Numbered from the stretch's first letter, positions 47,538 to 59,965 are shown. The stretch is DNA of 64,000 nt from Cervus elaphus (GCF_910594005.1 NC_057816.1:42308797-42372796); one strand, 5' to 3'. Translations and numbers: made by a program. Notes: generated by a model not told the origin, from the sequence alone.

Positions 47538-48093
47538 ACTGCAGATGGTGATTGCAGCCATGAAATTAAAAGACGCTTACTCCTTGGAAGGAAAGTTATG
47601 ACCAACCTAGACAGCATATTAAAAGGCAGAGACAATACTTTGTCAACAAAGGTCCATCTAGTCAAGGCTATGGTTTTTCCAGTAGTCATGTATGGATGTG
47701 AGAGTTGAACTGTGAAGAAAGCTGAGCGCCGAAGAATTGATGCTTTTGAATTGTGGTGTTGGAGAAGACTCTTGAGAGTCCCTTGGATTGCAAGGCGTTC
47801 CAACCAGTCCATCCTGGGTGTTCATTATAAGGACTGATGCTAAAACTCCAATATTTTGGCCATGTGATGTGAAGAGCTGACTCATTTGAAAAAACCCTGA
47901 TGTTGGGAAAGATTGAGGGCAGGAGAAGAAGGGGACAACAGAGGATGAGATGGTTAGATGGCATCACCGACTTGATGGACATGAGTTTGAGTAAGATCCA
48001 GGAGTTGGTGATGGACAGGGAGGCCTGGCGTGCTGCGGTTCATGGGGTTGCAAAGAGTTGGACACGACTGAGCGACTGAACTGAACTGAACTG
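47538..48093 (+). mobile_element. BovB LINE 3' end with target duplication
   Basis: It runs from actgcagatggtgattgcag to the tail actgaactgaactg. The direct repeat atggtgatc lies at 47529-47537 and 48094-48102. The C-terminal frame carries a stop at the SWTV position (agttgaactgtg) and an internal deletion near 47816. Confidence 0.95.
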
Positions 48094-48102
48094 ATGGTGA
48101 TC

Positions 48103-48715
48103 TGTGATCAGTGTTCTTTGCTGCTACTGCTATGACTTACTGAAAGAACAGATGATGGTTTTTATGTTTTAGCAGCACGGGATTTTTGAATGAAGGTATG
48201 TACATCTTTTTTTAGACATAATGCTATTGTACTATGTATGTATGTACTGTAGGCTACCGTTCAGTATCCAAACATAATTGTCATATATACTCGGAAACCT
48301 ACAAGTTTGTGAGATATGGTTTTCTGTAGCAGTCACTTTATTGTGGTCATCTGGAACTGAATTTGCAGCCTCTGGTAGGTTGGCCTATACCTCTGTCAGG
48401 CACCCTTCCCAGCATGTTTTAGAAAAGTGGGCATACTTAGGGGGAGGAGGATTTGAAACATCCAGTTCCCAAGTCAGTCCAGCTCCCTTCCTCCATGTAG
48501 CTACCTAAATGGAGGTAGTTCCTCACCGGACTGATTCTCTTTCCAGGTAGCCTTTGAGGCCTTGCTTAAGGGCTTCATATTGAGCCTAAGCCAGGTACTA
48601 CAACTCAGCCGCCTAACCCACTATCAGGGTTTAGCAGTAGGTGCTTTTGTGGCTAGTAAAAGGTGGTAGGTAGGGACTTTGATTCTCATTCTTTTGTTTT
48701 TCCTCTCATGAGCAG
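48103..48715. other. Intron without recognised element
   Basis: I could not classify anything here. Confidence 0.4.
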
Positions 48716-48719
48716 AAGA

Positions 48720-48915
48720 AAGGGATCTAGGTTCAAATTCCTGCTTGATGTCTTCGTAGCTCTGTGACTTGGAGAAGTTACTTGGATTCTCTTAAGATTC
48801 AGCTTAACCATCTGTTAAATATGGTGACCTTTATCTTGAAAAGGGGATGTGAGAATGAAATGTTACCTTGCGCACAGCCTGGCACAGGGTCGATACTTCA
48901 TCAAGATTAGCTGTG
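48720..48915 (+). repeat. MIR SINE
   Basis: It contains tctaggttcaaattcctgct, gctctgtgacttggagaagt and cacagcctggcacagggtcg in order. Confidence 0.8.
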
Positions 48916-49239
48916 CCAAGATGTAAATCATAACAACGTTTAGCCACTGTGTTTTGTGGTTAAGACTCTGGAGAAGAAAAGCAAGCCAAAGGTCTCTCCT
49001 GGTGTGATGCCCAGGAGAGCTCTCCAGCAGTCATCTTTCAGCTTCCCTTCCTGATTTTTCTTTGTGCCTCCTGGATAACAGACAGCAATTGGCGCAAAGG
49101 CCAGTTGGAGCCTTATTCATTTGTAAATCAAACCATAGTGCTCAGGGCCCGGTTACTGGTTACTGTACTGTTTGTTGAATTGAATGAAGGCAAGTATGAA
49201 AATCTGCATTTGTATGATACTTTAAAAAATAATTTTTGC

Positions 49240-49405
49240 ATTCATTAGCCAGGTGCATCAATACTGTTTCCATCCTGTACAGATAAAGAAGCAAAGGTGC
49301 AGACAGGTCAAGTAGGTTTCCCAAGGTCACACAGATAATAATAATCAGAAGTAGACAAGGATTTCTAATGCCAAGATCAGTGTCCTTTTTGATATACTCT
49401 CTTTC
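49240..49405 (-). repeat. MIR SINE, inverted
   Basis: It contains tacagataaagaagcaaagg then ttcccaaggtcacacagata. Confidence 0.75.
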
Positions 49406-49860
49406 TTTGCATTGGAAAGATGCGCTCCCTGAACAGTATTATTGTATCACCTTTTAAAAATATTCTGATTAAGATATAAAGTTAGGGAAAACAAACTGAT
49501 AACAGGATCAGGTCTTTCCTGGAAGACCTGCCCATTAGTGCTGCCCAAGACCTGGGCCCGGACTCTGCAGAAGGAGCCGACCGAGAGCAAGTTGAAACGC
49601 AAGCAATACAGTCTGCCAAGTCCTTTGGTTTTGTTAGACATCTGGGAACATCTGGCCTCTTTAGGCAACATTAGGGTCTTGTAGATGTCCTGGTGACTAT
49701 CTTCCCTTGTCACCCAAACATTCCAAATGATTACAAATTCAAAAAAAAGAAAAAAAAAGGAAAAAAATATGCCGGAAGAAAACCAGTAGAAGTGTAACCT
49801 TTGTAATTTCTTCTTAAGTCATTTTGATGCATGTGGTTTCCCACCCTCCTTCCCTGATTT
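49406..49860. other. Intron without recognised element
   Basis: An A-rich stretch lies at 49740-49768. Otherwise unclassified. Confidence 0.4.
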
Positions 49861-49865
49861 TGTCT

Positions 49866-49945
49866 ATTTTTAATGAAGTATAGTTAATTTACAATATTAT
49901 ATTAGTTTCAGATGTGAAGCATAGTGACTCAGTATTTTTGTGTGT
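49866..49945 (-). mobile_element. L1 3' terminal fragment, inverted
   Basis: It reads tttttaatgaagtatagtta then ttagtttcagatgtgaagca, the reverse of an L1 3' UTR end. Confidence 0.7.
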
Positions 49946-50509
49946 GTGTTTTAAAGAAAGATATCTTAATCTGTTTCAGCATTCAGATGCAACAGGGGGT
50001 CAATTCAGTGCAATTCAAGTTTGAATTCTGCTTGCACCATTTCATCTCCTTTCTAGTCTTATCCCTCCATTATAAGAAGCAGCCACAGATGGGCTATGAA
50101 CTTCAGGTTGCTAAGAAAGCTCTGTTGAAATGTGAGCTAACAAATAAGTGCTTTAAAAGCATTTAAATATCATAAGACTCAGGAAGCTAGGAACTATTTC
50201 CACTATAGATGAAGAAACTAAGGGAATGAAGATGACTGACAGTAGTCAACAAGCTTGTCTTTCTTTGCATGTAGGGGGGCATCTGGTATCCACATTTAAA
50301 AGTAATTTATGCAGTAGACTCAATATTTATATCTATTGGGGAGATATTGGCTTCTCAGGGGATTCTTATGCCTCTTATCTCTTTAGGCTTAGATCTCTGT
50401 CTATCTCCACCCCTCCCTAATGCCATTATATCTGAAGGGGGTGAATCTGCATGAAGTTGTCTTTGTGTTAAAGGGTGCAGGTCAGCTACTAAGAGGAGCA
50501 GAGTAAACA
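49946..50509. other. Intron without recognised element
   Basis: The frame at 49924-50166 has no recognisable protein. No repeat was classified. Confidence 0.4.
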
Positions 50510-50730
50510 GGATGAGAGTACAGATTCTGGGACAAGGCAGCAGGTTAGAATTACGGCTCTGCTACTTACTATTCATGGCTGTGTGACTGTGGCGAAAGTC
50601 ATTAGCCTCTCTGTGCCTGAAAAAAATGAGCTGAATGATAGTTTCTAACTAACAGATTTATACAAGGAATAAATGAATTTATAAAGCATTTGATAAATTG
50701 ATCAATGTTACTTGGTTCTTGATCGATGTT
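50510..50730 (+). repeat. MIR SINE
   Basis: It contains attacggctctgctacttac, tggctgtgtgactgtggcga and agcctctctgtgcctg. Confidence 0.8.
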
Positions 50731-50879
50731 ACCCAAGTTCATCGTTTGTTTCTTCCTGTTCAAAATACAAACATCTGGAAGAAGTATGTTGCCAAGAAGA
50801 GACATTAGCTATTGCATTCTTTGAAGAAGAGAAGAAAGGCTGAAACAGTGAGGAAGGGGAAGAGAAGCAGGATTTGAGG

Positions 50880-51410
50880 TATGGCAGCCAGGCATGGCTG
50901 TATGGTATAGGTTTTGGGATTTTTTTTTTTAATCAGAGAGAGATCATGATCTCATTTTCATTTAAACATTTTTTTCATTGAGGATAGAAAATAGAAGGAG
51001 AGTAGAAAAAACTAGGGAATAATGAAATAGGATGCTAAGAGGTGATGGTGGCTTAATCCAGGGTAGGATTTTAATTATATATTGAAAGCAAGGAGAATAG
51101 GACTGGAGGTGGACTGGTTGTGAGTTGTAAAGGAAAAAGAAGAATGAAGAGTTAGTCCAGGTTTTCCTTTTTAAGCAATGGATTAGAATGACATTGAATG
51201 TGAGAAACAGGTTGGTGGGGATGTAGGATCAAAAGTGCTATTTAACCTGTTAAATAGCGAGGTCAGTGTCCAAAGGGACTGAGCAGACAAGGGGTATTGG
51301 TGGCTTAGATTAGGGTGATGGCGGTTCAGATGGTGAGAAGTGTTCAGATTAAGGACATATTTGGAAAATAGAACTGACATGAGTGACTGGATCTATCTCA
51401 GACACCAGAC
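50880..51410 (-). repeat. L2 LINE relic, inverted
   Basis: It contains gaggtgatggtggcttaatc, ttggtggcttagattagggt and aggacatatttggaaaatag, parts of antisense L2. Confidence 0.6.
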
Positions 51411-51519
51411 TTCTTTTTGAGTTCCTGATCACTCCTTTAAAATAAGCAGAAATGCTAGATTAATTTTACTGGCTATATAGTGTTCTCTTGTATGGATATA
51501 TTTCTACTGGTTTCAGAAT

Positions 51520-52240
51520 GTCTTAAAAACTCCTTGCTTGGGTTACTACAATAGCCTCCTAACTGACATCACTGCCTCTAATCTTGCCCTGCTCAAATCT
51601 GTGTGTTTCCAATGTAGATATATAGTGAGCGGTCTTTCTTAAGCACAAACATGATTTTGTTAGTCTTCTCTTGGAACCGTTCAGTTAATAAACAAATTAT
51701 ATCCTAAATACTTTGTCCTGACCTTCAAGACCTTTCTTCTCCTGCCCTGCATTCGCCTCTCTACTCTGATCCATCATACACTGTGCATCAGCTGTTTGGA
51801 ACTTCTTGCATCTGCATAACAAACTCTTCTCTTCTGAATCTGGGCCTCTGGGCGTCTCACTCCATACATATGGAGCATACTTTATGGTAGATTTTCTACT
51901 TATTAATTTGTGTGTGTCTAGGAGTCACCTCCACTTAGAAGTTGTTTTGGGCCTTCCTCCAGTTCAGAATTAAGGTTTTTCTCTGTTCTCCTCTAGCCTT
52001 GGTGCTTGGTAAACATCTGATAAACATCCTATAAGGAAATTTCCTGCTTACATATCTGTCTCTAATATAGACTTAAGGTTCTGCTTCGTCCTCTCGTAGC
52101 ACTGGTGATGACCTGTGGCTGATTTTTAGTACACAGTGGGCTCCCTGAGGACAAGGGTCCTATGCCTTTCACAGAGGTAGCCCTTGTGCTTACCATAGCA
52201 TCTGACACATAATTGTCACTGTTAAAACATGTTAGGAATA
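51520..52240 (+). repeat. L2 LINE relic
   Basis: It follows the L2 order: gttactacaatagcctccta, acatgattttgttagtcttc, ctttgtcctgaccttcaaga, and an end-like catctgacacataattgtca. Confidence 0.7.
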
Positions 52241-52699
52241 TGAATGAGGTCTGATGCTTGACCAGATGTCTCAAAGCAAGTCACCAAATACCAGGTCTGG
52301 TTTTCAGATTGTCAAGTTAGTTTATTAGAGTAATCATTGCTTTTCAGAATGGCACCAAACAAAACTAAACATCAATGTCAATTTACAACAGAATCTGCCA
52401 GATGATCCATACAATCCCAGTAAGCAATCTTCAGTGCTTTTACCATCTGATAACATTTCATGGGAAAAATTCTGGTCTAACCAAGGTGGAATAGGTCCCC
52501 TTCCTCACCACATGTTTCTTCCGTGAAGTCCAGTTGAAAATCCTGAATGGAATGATTGGAGCAGCTTTCTGAGCATTCTGAAGAGTAAATGGTAACAAGT
52601 GGATTGGGGAAAAAAAACAGAATTGAGAACACTACTGAGTCATGCATGAGATTTTTGGATCTTTTCCTTCAGAGTCTCCAGAGCTAGAGTCAAAGAAAG
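52241..52699. other. Intron without recognised element
   Basis: No feature is supported. Confidence 0.4.
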
Positions 52700-52912
52700 A
52701 AAGTGAAAGTGTTAGTTGCTCACTCATGTCCAACTCTTTGCGACCCCATGGACTGTAGCCAGCCAGTCTTCTTTGTCCATGGACTTCTCCAGGCAAGAAT
52801 ACTGGAACAGGTTGCCATTTCCTTCTCCAGAGTATCTTCCTGACCCAGGGATTGAACCCAGGTCTCCCGCATTGCAGGCAGATTCTTTACGTCTGAGCCA
52901 GCAGACAGCCCC
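52700..52912 (-). mobile_element. Bov-tA SINE, inverted
   Basis: It runs gtgttagttgctcactcatg to acgtctgagccagcagacag, full length with a diverged head. Confidence 0.92.
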
Positions 52913-53969
52913 AAACGTGGAACTGTGTACCAGACAAAAAGAGCTCTATGAGAGGTCCTCCTTTGTGGTCTGTGGAAAGGGGCACCCTAGAAGTCAAGGA
53001 GAGTGGGAGAAATTCCATTTTTGTTTTTTGTTTGTTTTCCTGTGTAAGTCCTGGAGCAGCCCTGCAGAGATGGTGGTGGTGAAGGCCACGGTGGCGGGCA
53101 GGCACCTGTAATTCAGGAAGGAAACTCTTCTCCATGACTTGAAGAACTGTCCCCCAAAGTATGGGGAAACTCCCCGTTGCTTTTTAACTTTCTCGAGCCT
53201 CTCCCCACTTGGGTCCCATGGCAGTCCAGCTGGGGAACAGGATGTGTGAGGCAGAGGTAGAAACTAAAGCCTTTGACTTTTGCCCAGAGGCCCAAGAACA
53301 GGATGGAAGAGACTGGGAGCTGGGAAGTTTCGGGAGACTATGAACAGGGCGGATCTCAAGAAAACGATCACACGAAATTGAATATGAACTCCTGGGCTCC
53401 CTGCTGAGTTGTGCAGGGATGGGTTTGACCCTGGTCAGCACACCAGAGTTCTGAGAAGTGAACTACAGGATAGAACTCTGCCTAAATCCCGGACTCACTC
53501 AATGAGGCACACCTTCAGTAGACTCTGATCGAACTACAAAGGCTCTGAAAACTGCACTGACAATGGGGCCACAGCCCACAGAAGGCAGGTATGAACTGAC
53601 AGCCTAAAGCAAACCAGGCTGATTTCTAGTTTTTTAAAAATCAGTGTTCTCCGTAAGATAACATTATACCTGAAATATCCAGCACCATGAGATGACACTT
53701 GGAGCACAGGGACCATCTGTGATCACTGGGGTGCTGTCAGAGTCCCATCACCTTCAGTGACCTTCTGTCTGTATTCCCAAACGCTCTACTTCGGTTGGCC
53801 TAGGCTTTCTTTAGCTGTCTTAATAGAAACTTAGAATTATATTCCACTGTTTTTTATCTTGCTGCTTAGGCCCTAAAAAGAAATCCTGGCTTCTTAAGTA
53901 ATTTATTTGTTGACTCAGAGATTAAGTTATTGATTAAACATTTATTAAGCCCTTACTGTAGGTCAGATA
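52913..53969. other. Intron without recognised element
   Basis: Relatively GC-rich. Open frames on the minus strand (52887-53135, 53184-53441) have no recognisable product. A weak MIR/L2 end (ttgattaaacatttattaag) lies at about 53930-53965. Confidence 0.4.
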
Positions 53970-53977
53970 TTATGCTG

Positions 53978-54352
53978 CAGGGGTCCCCAACCCCTGGGCG
54001 ATGGACTGGTACTGGTCAGTGGCCTGTTAGGAACCAGGCCACACAGCAGAAGGTGAGTGACGGGCAAGTGAGCAAAATTTCACCTGTATTTACAGCTGCT
54101 TCCCATCGTTCTCCCTTTACCCGCAGATGGAACCATCTAGTTGCAAGAAGCTCAGGGCTCCCACTGATCCTACGTTATGATGAGTTGTATAATTTTTCAT
54201 CATATATTGCAATGTAATAATAATAGAAATGAAGTGCACAATAAATGTTAATGCACTTGAACCATCTCGAGACCATTCCCACCACCCCTGTCTGTGAAAA
54301 AACTGTCTCCCATGAAGCTGGTCCCTGGTTCCAAAAAGGTTGGGGACCACTG
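53978..54352 (+). mobile_element. MER1-like hAT-Charlie element
   Basis: It starts caggggtccccaacccctgg and ends aaaggttggggaccactg, clear terminal inverted repeats. Internal gtggcctgttaggaaccagg and cagctgcttcccatcgttct match MER1. The flanks ttatgctg (53970-53977) and tttttctg (54353-54360) agree at 6 of 8 positions. It is non-autonomous with no transposase frame. Confidence 0.85.
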
Positions 54353-54491
54353 TTTTTCTGGATGCTGGTGATCCCAGCATGAGTGACATAGTATCTCCTC
54401 AGAAACACTCAGCCTGTAAGGGGCTGGCCCAGGGATACAAGTGTGTGGTGGGCCCAAGGAGTTTCACCTTATCAGGCAAGGTTTAAAGTCA

Positions 54492-54783
54492 ATTCTAAAG
54501 AAGTCAACCCTGAATATTCATTGGAAGGACTGATGCTGAAGCTCCAATACTTTGGCCACCTGATGGGAAGAGCTGACTCAATGAAAAAGACCATGATGCT
54601 GGGAAAAACTGTGGGCCGGAGGAGAAGGGGACGACAGAGGGTGAGATGGCTGGATGGCATCACCGACTTAATGGACATGAGTTTGAGTAAACTCCGGGAG
54701 ATAGTGAAGGACGGGGAAGCCTGGTGTGCTGCAGTCCATGGGGTCACAAAGAGTGGGACACGAGTGAGCGGCTGAACAACAGC
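54492..54783 (+). mobile_element. BovB LINE 3' end
   Basis: It runs ctaaagaagtcaaccctgaa to gtgagcggctgaacaaca. The frame 54443-54775 preserves RRRRGRQRVRWLDGITDLMD over the C-terminus. Confidence 0.95.
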
Positions 54784-55971
54784 AAAAATCCTTGAGTGCT
54801 CATTTTTTCCAGGCTTCTTTCCTTATCCACTAGGTGGTAGGGAAGAGAGGCATGTTAATCAGTTGGCATGTTAATGCACAAAACAACTAGACTTCATTCA
54901 GCCGTATTTGCTTTGCTCAAGGATGAGGTTTTAGGGTCTCCTGGAGGCCAGGCCCAGGGTCAGCATGAACATTTGTGCAAACCTGGCCTTGCCAGCAGCT
55001 CCCCCAGGCGGGGTCTGTCCGTCAGCATCCGGGAGGGGAAGAGGAAGTGGGGCGGCATGCTGTTCCTGCTGTTTCTTCCTTCAGAGCTGGGTTCTCTGAT
55101 TTAGAACACTTCACATTCCATCCTAATTTTACTATTGTTTAATCAAATCAGAAGGCCCCAAAGGGATAAGCAGAAACTGAAATCCTTCAATCTGTGATCA
55201 CAATTTAATTTTACAGCACTCAAAGCCTGTTCTTTAATTCATCTGGGGAACTGGAACTTTGAAGTTGCTGTTAAACAAAGGGAAATCAGACTCTTAATGC
55301 AGAATCAGAGGAGGTCTGAGATCCAAGGGACATCGACTAGAGAGTGTCTAGTTCCGAAGCTGCAGAAAGCAAGCCCTTGGGCTGAATCTGGTCTTTAGTT
55401 ATGTTTCGTTGGGCCTACATGCTATTGTGTGGAAATTTCACATAAAAATCGAGCTTTGTACACTCTCTGGGAAAAATCAGAAGTTATTACAATACTGGCA
55501 TCAGATTCTGAAATGGCAAATGCTGACCTGTTTCTATCTCTTACATCGTCTCTTTGACGCTGTGCTCACTGGAGATTGGCACCTCATAATCTGGTCCAGC
55601 AAACTTACTGGAGGAAAATGAGGCCAAGAGATGGGAAAGTACATCCCTAAAGTCATATCTGTGGTTAGTGGCAGCTGGCCCCAGACCTTTTGTGTCCAAC
55701 CTCTTGGACTGAAGCTGTTTTCATACGGGAGGCAAAGGAGACGGTGATTTAGCACTGTTTTCAGCAAGTGAATTTATGACCAGAGAGTAACGAAACCAGC
55801 AACAATTTATTTTTAAAAAATCCCAAAGTTGTTCTTTGTGTTAGCCCTTATACTAGATACTGAAATACTTTGGGATCATCTTCATTATTTCCTTTCTACT
55901 CACCCGTAGGGGAAAGATAGTAAAGGGAAGGAGGATATAAGGGAAAGGGTTTTGGGGGTGGGGGGCGGTGG
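54784..55971. other. Intron without recognised element
   Basis: No exon or repeat was classified. A G-rich stretch (gggggtggggggcggtgg) lies at about 55953-55970, next to a SINE end. Confidence 0.4.
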
Positions 55972-56187
55972 AAAGTGAAAGTGTTAGTTGCTCAGTCGTG
56001 TCCAGACTCTTTGTGACCCCATGGACTGTAGCCTGCCAGGCTCCTCTGTCCATGGAATTCTCCAGGCAGGAATGCTGGAGTGGGTTGCCATTTCCTTCTC
56101 CAGGGCATCTTCCTGACCCAGGGATCTAACCTGGGTCTCCAGCATTGCAGGCAGATGCTTTACCATCTCAGCCACCAGGGATTCCAG
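55972..56187 (-). mobile_element. Bov-tA SINE, inverted
   Basis: It runs gaaagtgaaagtgttagttg to accatctcagccaccaggga, full length. Confidence 0.93.
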
Positions 56188-56799
56188 GGAAGGATGTCAT
56201 AAATCTACAAGAGTCCGTTGGATAGCACTGTAACATTGCAGTGAAACAAATTCTCCCTGCTCTCATTTATTTTCTCCTCATTCCTTACGCATCTGGCGAA
56301 TGGATTCCATTTATACTCAGTGGATGAGACAATAATTTGTTTCCTGCCGTAACAGAAGGGCAGTGCATCCCCCTGGCCAGAATTAATCTTTTGCCATTAC
56401 ACGCTCCCACAGAAATGTGTTTATACCTCGATTACGACACGAAATGCTTTCTGCCATGCATTAGGGTTATCTATGTGCTTGTCTGTGCCCACCACAGAGT
56501 GTGAGCATTGTGGAGACTTAAAACTGTCTTGTTTATGCTGTATCCTCCACGGTTCCTAACACAATGGCATCGAGTGAACAATCCATTCTTTCACTTAACA
56601 TTTACTAAGCACCTCTTTGGTGCAAAAGCCTCTATAAACATACCATGGGATTCAGGGATTAATTCAGAATAGACTTAGATTAGTTCAGAATAGTTCAGCT
56701 TTAAGCATATTGGGCCCACACTGATTGTGCATGTATTGCATTTCTTGTACCCAGATCAATGGTCATAATAATGGTTGGTTATATGAATGATGGACTTTC
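56188..56799 (+). other. Intron with weak L2 similarity
   Basis: The part 56460-56600 resembles an L2 3' end (gtatcctccacggttcctaa). The rest is unclassified. Confidence 0.35.
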
Positions 56800-57005
56800 A
56801 TCATTCACTGGTGGCGCAGTAGTAAAGAAACTGCCTGCCAGTGCAGCAGACATAAGAGACTTTGGTCCAGTCCCTGAGTCGGGAAGATCCCCTGGAGGAG
56901 GACATGGCAACCCACTCCTGCCTGGAGGATCATATGGACAGAGGAGCCTGGCGGGCTACAGTCCGTGGGGGTGCAAAGAGTGGGACACAACTGAAGTGAC
57001 TTAGC
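56800..57005 (+). mobile_element. Bov-tA SINE
   Basis: It runs cattcactggtggcgcagta to gtgggacacaactgaagtga. About 10 bases are lost from the ccactccagtattcttgcct block. Confidence 0.92.
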
Positions 57006-57029
57006 CTGCATATAAATGATGAATGAATA

Positions 57030-57190
57030 TGAACAGACTTACTGTACAGTGATTCAGACAGAGAAATGAATGTTATAATGAAGATGCAGGGAGGTTCTTG
57101 GGAGTGTAGGTTAAGATTAGTAAAATGAAGAACTGGTGAGGACCAGTTAGGTGATGTAGGGCTTGAACAGGGATTGGTGATGTCAAGGTG
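57030..57190 (-). repeat. L2-like relic, inverted
   Basis: It contains gatgtagggcttgaacaggg and similar antisense L2 wording. Weak. Confidence 0.35.
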
Positions 57191-58553
57191 GAAGGCACAA
57201 CCTACAAAAGGGTTGAGAGAAACTGATGACGTCATATAAATCATTCAGCCTTTATTCTTAACACTATATGTGCCTCTTCTGTGTCAGGAAGCATGGCAAC
57301 ACTGGGAACCCAGAGCTGTAGCCACAAGCCTAGAGAGACACTGGTTTGTAATATCTGTAGCTACTCCAATTTAAACTATGCCTGAAATACAGGCAGTTGA
57401 CCCCTAAAATGTGCATATTGAAATGCAAATGAAGGCAGCATCTGCAGAGAGAAGACATGTCTTCAGGGAGCTACAGAAACTCAACAGGGATTGTACACTT
57501 CTATGTACAAAGCACCAAATTTTAAATTTAAATGATTCACCATGAAATGCAGGTTGGCAGCCCTCTGATGGATATGTTATTTCAGATAGCATATCCCTTT
57601 TATTCACATTACAGATTTTTGAGGAACTTCCATATGGTGTGTAAATGAAGGAAGAATTTCACAGGGATATGAAAGCTGGTGGTTATGATATTATTTATAA
57701 GACTGTGTTGCAAAAAGTCCTAACATTCCATTCTCCTTACTATACTAAGACCAAATTCCTAGGCCAGACCTTGCCTACTTGGCTGTACATCCTACTTGGT
57801 CCATCTTCATCACCACTATTCTTTTTCATTTTAATTGTGTTTCATAATATTTCCTGATGACTTGACTTTCCCATTTCTATTTGATGAGCTTCCTATCATA
57901 TTTTAAAACATGGTTTAACGATCACTTTAGTGTGCAGCTTTGCTAGAGCTATTCATGTAGAATTCTTTTTCTAGGGCTTCCTCATTTGGAAAATAAAGAC
58001 AATAATACCTTCTTTTAGAGTTGTGACAATTAAAGACAATATATTTAGAAGTTAAGACCCCGTAACGGGTACTTGCTGTTGTTTTATATCTAGTACAATT
58101 TAATACAAGAAGTCACTAGATTAGTGTAAGATATTTGTAAAATTAGCACTCCCACCTTTGAAAATTTCAGAATTACTATATTTTTTATTCACAAAATGTT
58201 CCAGAGTTTATGCTTCTGAAAATAAGTGATGCTAAAAATTTAAGTTCCATTAAGACTTTTACTTCTAATTAAAAATAACAAGCATGCTAAATGAAAACCC
58301 CATCTCATAGAATAAGCACTAGAAGTGAAGTAGAAAATTAAAAAACTACAGTGTAGTGTATAAACCTGTAAATAGTCCAAACACAAACACAGAGTTCACA
58401 AATTGTACACATGGAAGATTAATTATCATGTCTAATATAAGAAACTTGATTAGGGTAGAAGGATTTGTATAAAATGATAGACATTGAATCATTTTTATCA
58501 AAATGTTTTCATGAAGCGTCTTCTTATGAACATGCTACTTATGAGTGGCTACT
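57191..58553. other. AT-rich intron without recognised element
   Basis: About 57715-57850 has weak L2 character. Nothing coding is seen. Confidence 0.4.
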
Positions 58554-58563
58554 ACGCCACTTG

Positions 58564-58831
58564 CGCTGCTAAATCACTTCAGTCCTGTCCGACTCTGTGC
58601 GACCCCATAGACGGCAGCCCACCAGGCTCCCCCGTCCCTGAGATTCTCCCGGCAAGAACACTGGAGTGGGTTGCCATTTCCTTCTCCAATGCATGACAGT
58701 GAAAAGTGAAAGTGAAGTCGCTCAGTCGTGTCTGACTCTTAGCAACCCCATGGACTGCAGCCCACCAGGCTCCTCCATCCATGGGATTTTCCAGGCAAGA
58801 GTACTGGAGTGGGGTGCTGTTGCCTTCTCCA
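58564..58831 (-). mobile_element. BOV-A2 dimeric SINE, inverted, perfect target duplication
   Basis: Two Bov-A monomers (gtcctgtccgactctgtgcg and gtcgtgtctgactcttagca blocks) are joined by agtgaaaagtgaaagtgaag. The 10-bp repeat acgccacttg is identical at 58554-58563 and 58832-58841. Confidence 0.95.
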
Positions 58832-58994
58832 ACGCCACTTGTACCAGCTTCTTTATTATAGAGGTTACTTTAAAATGACGATAATGTCACTTTCAACAAT
58901 GACAATGATTATTTTCTATAGATGACTTTATTTTGACAAGTTCAAAGGCAGTCATTAAAGGAGAAGAGATGGGAGAAGAAAGTATCCCACACAG

Positions 58995-59160
58995 GCTAGA
59001 TGCTGTGTGCTTGACATTCATTACCTTATTTAACCCTCACAGCAAACATAAAAGCTCGATAAACATTGTCCTCTGCCTTGGTTTAGATGAGAAAATTTGG
59101 ACTCAGAGAGTTAAAATAAAATGCCCAGTAACACAAAACTAAAACTTAAGAGTAGAATTT
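58995..59160 (-). repeat. MIR SINE, inverted
   Basis: It contains cattaccttatttaaccctc then gtttagatgagaaaatttgg. Confidence 0.75.
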
Positions 59161-59339
59161 CACACTCAGTATCTCCCCTTTTGATAAACGTAACAAGCTT
59201 ACTTTTGTGACTATCATTTTCCTTCACTGGAAAACAAGAATAATCATCCCTACTAACTTCTGAGGACAGCACTTGAGCAAATAAATGAGAGGTTATATGT
59301 AAAAGATTCTGATTAATAGTAATGCGTATATTTATTGAG

Positions 59340-59479
59340 AAATGACTATTATTCTAATTTAGCCATTTCAAAAGCCCTGTAAGTAGTAACTACCATTAGT
59401 CTCACTATATTTTTTTTTAACAAGGAAATTGAGTTTTGCAGACATTTATTCACTTTTTCTAAGAACTCACAGATCGAAA
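59340..59479 (-). repeat. MIR-like fragment, inverted
   Basis: It contains aaaagccctgtaagtagtaa then caaggaaattgagttttgca. Weak. Confidence 0.45.
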
Positions 59480-59687
59480 GGGCTTCCCTGGTGGCTCAGA
59501 TGGTAAAGAGTCCGCCTGCAATGCAGGAGACCAGGTTCGCTCCCCTGGGTTAGGAAGATCCCCTGGAGAAAGGAATGGCTAATCACTTCAGTATTCTTGC
59601 CTGGAGAATTCCGTGGACAGAGGAGACTGGTGGGCTACAGTCCACGGGGTCGCAGAGTCAGACACGACTGAGCAACTAACACTAGTA
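59480..59687 (+). mobile_element. Bov-tA SINE
   Basis: It runs gggcttccctggtggctcag to gacacgactgagcaactaac, close to consensus. It faces an inverted BOV-A2 seven bases away. Confidence 0.95.
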
Positions 59688-59694
59688 CTACAGG

Positions 59695-59958
59695 CTGCTG
59701 CTGCTGCTAAGTCGCTTCAGTCGTGTCTGACTCTGTGCGACCCCATAGACGGCAGCCCACCAGGCTCCTCCGTCCCTGGGATTCTCCAGGCAAGAACACT
59801 GGAGTGGGTTGCCATTTCCTTCTCCAACGCATGCATGCATGCTAAGTTGCTTCAGTTGTGTCTGACTCTGTGCGACCCTGTGGACAGCAGCCCACCAGGC
59901 TCCTCTGTCCACGGGATTCTCTAGGCAAGAATACTGGAGTGGGCTGCCGTTTCCTTTT
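59695..59958 (-). mobile_element. BOV-A2 dimeric SINE, inverted
   Basis: Two monomers joined at catgcatgcatgct. The repeat ctacagg at 59688-59694 and 59959-59965 is the target duplication. Confidence 0.95.
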
Positions 59959-59965
59959 CTACAGG

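Noticed and set aside
52716..53111. 131-codon plus-strand frame
   Set aside because: The first two thirds are an inverted SINE, and the rest has no recognisable protein features.
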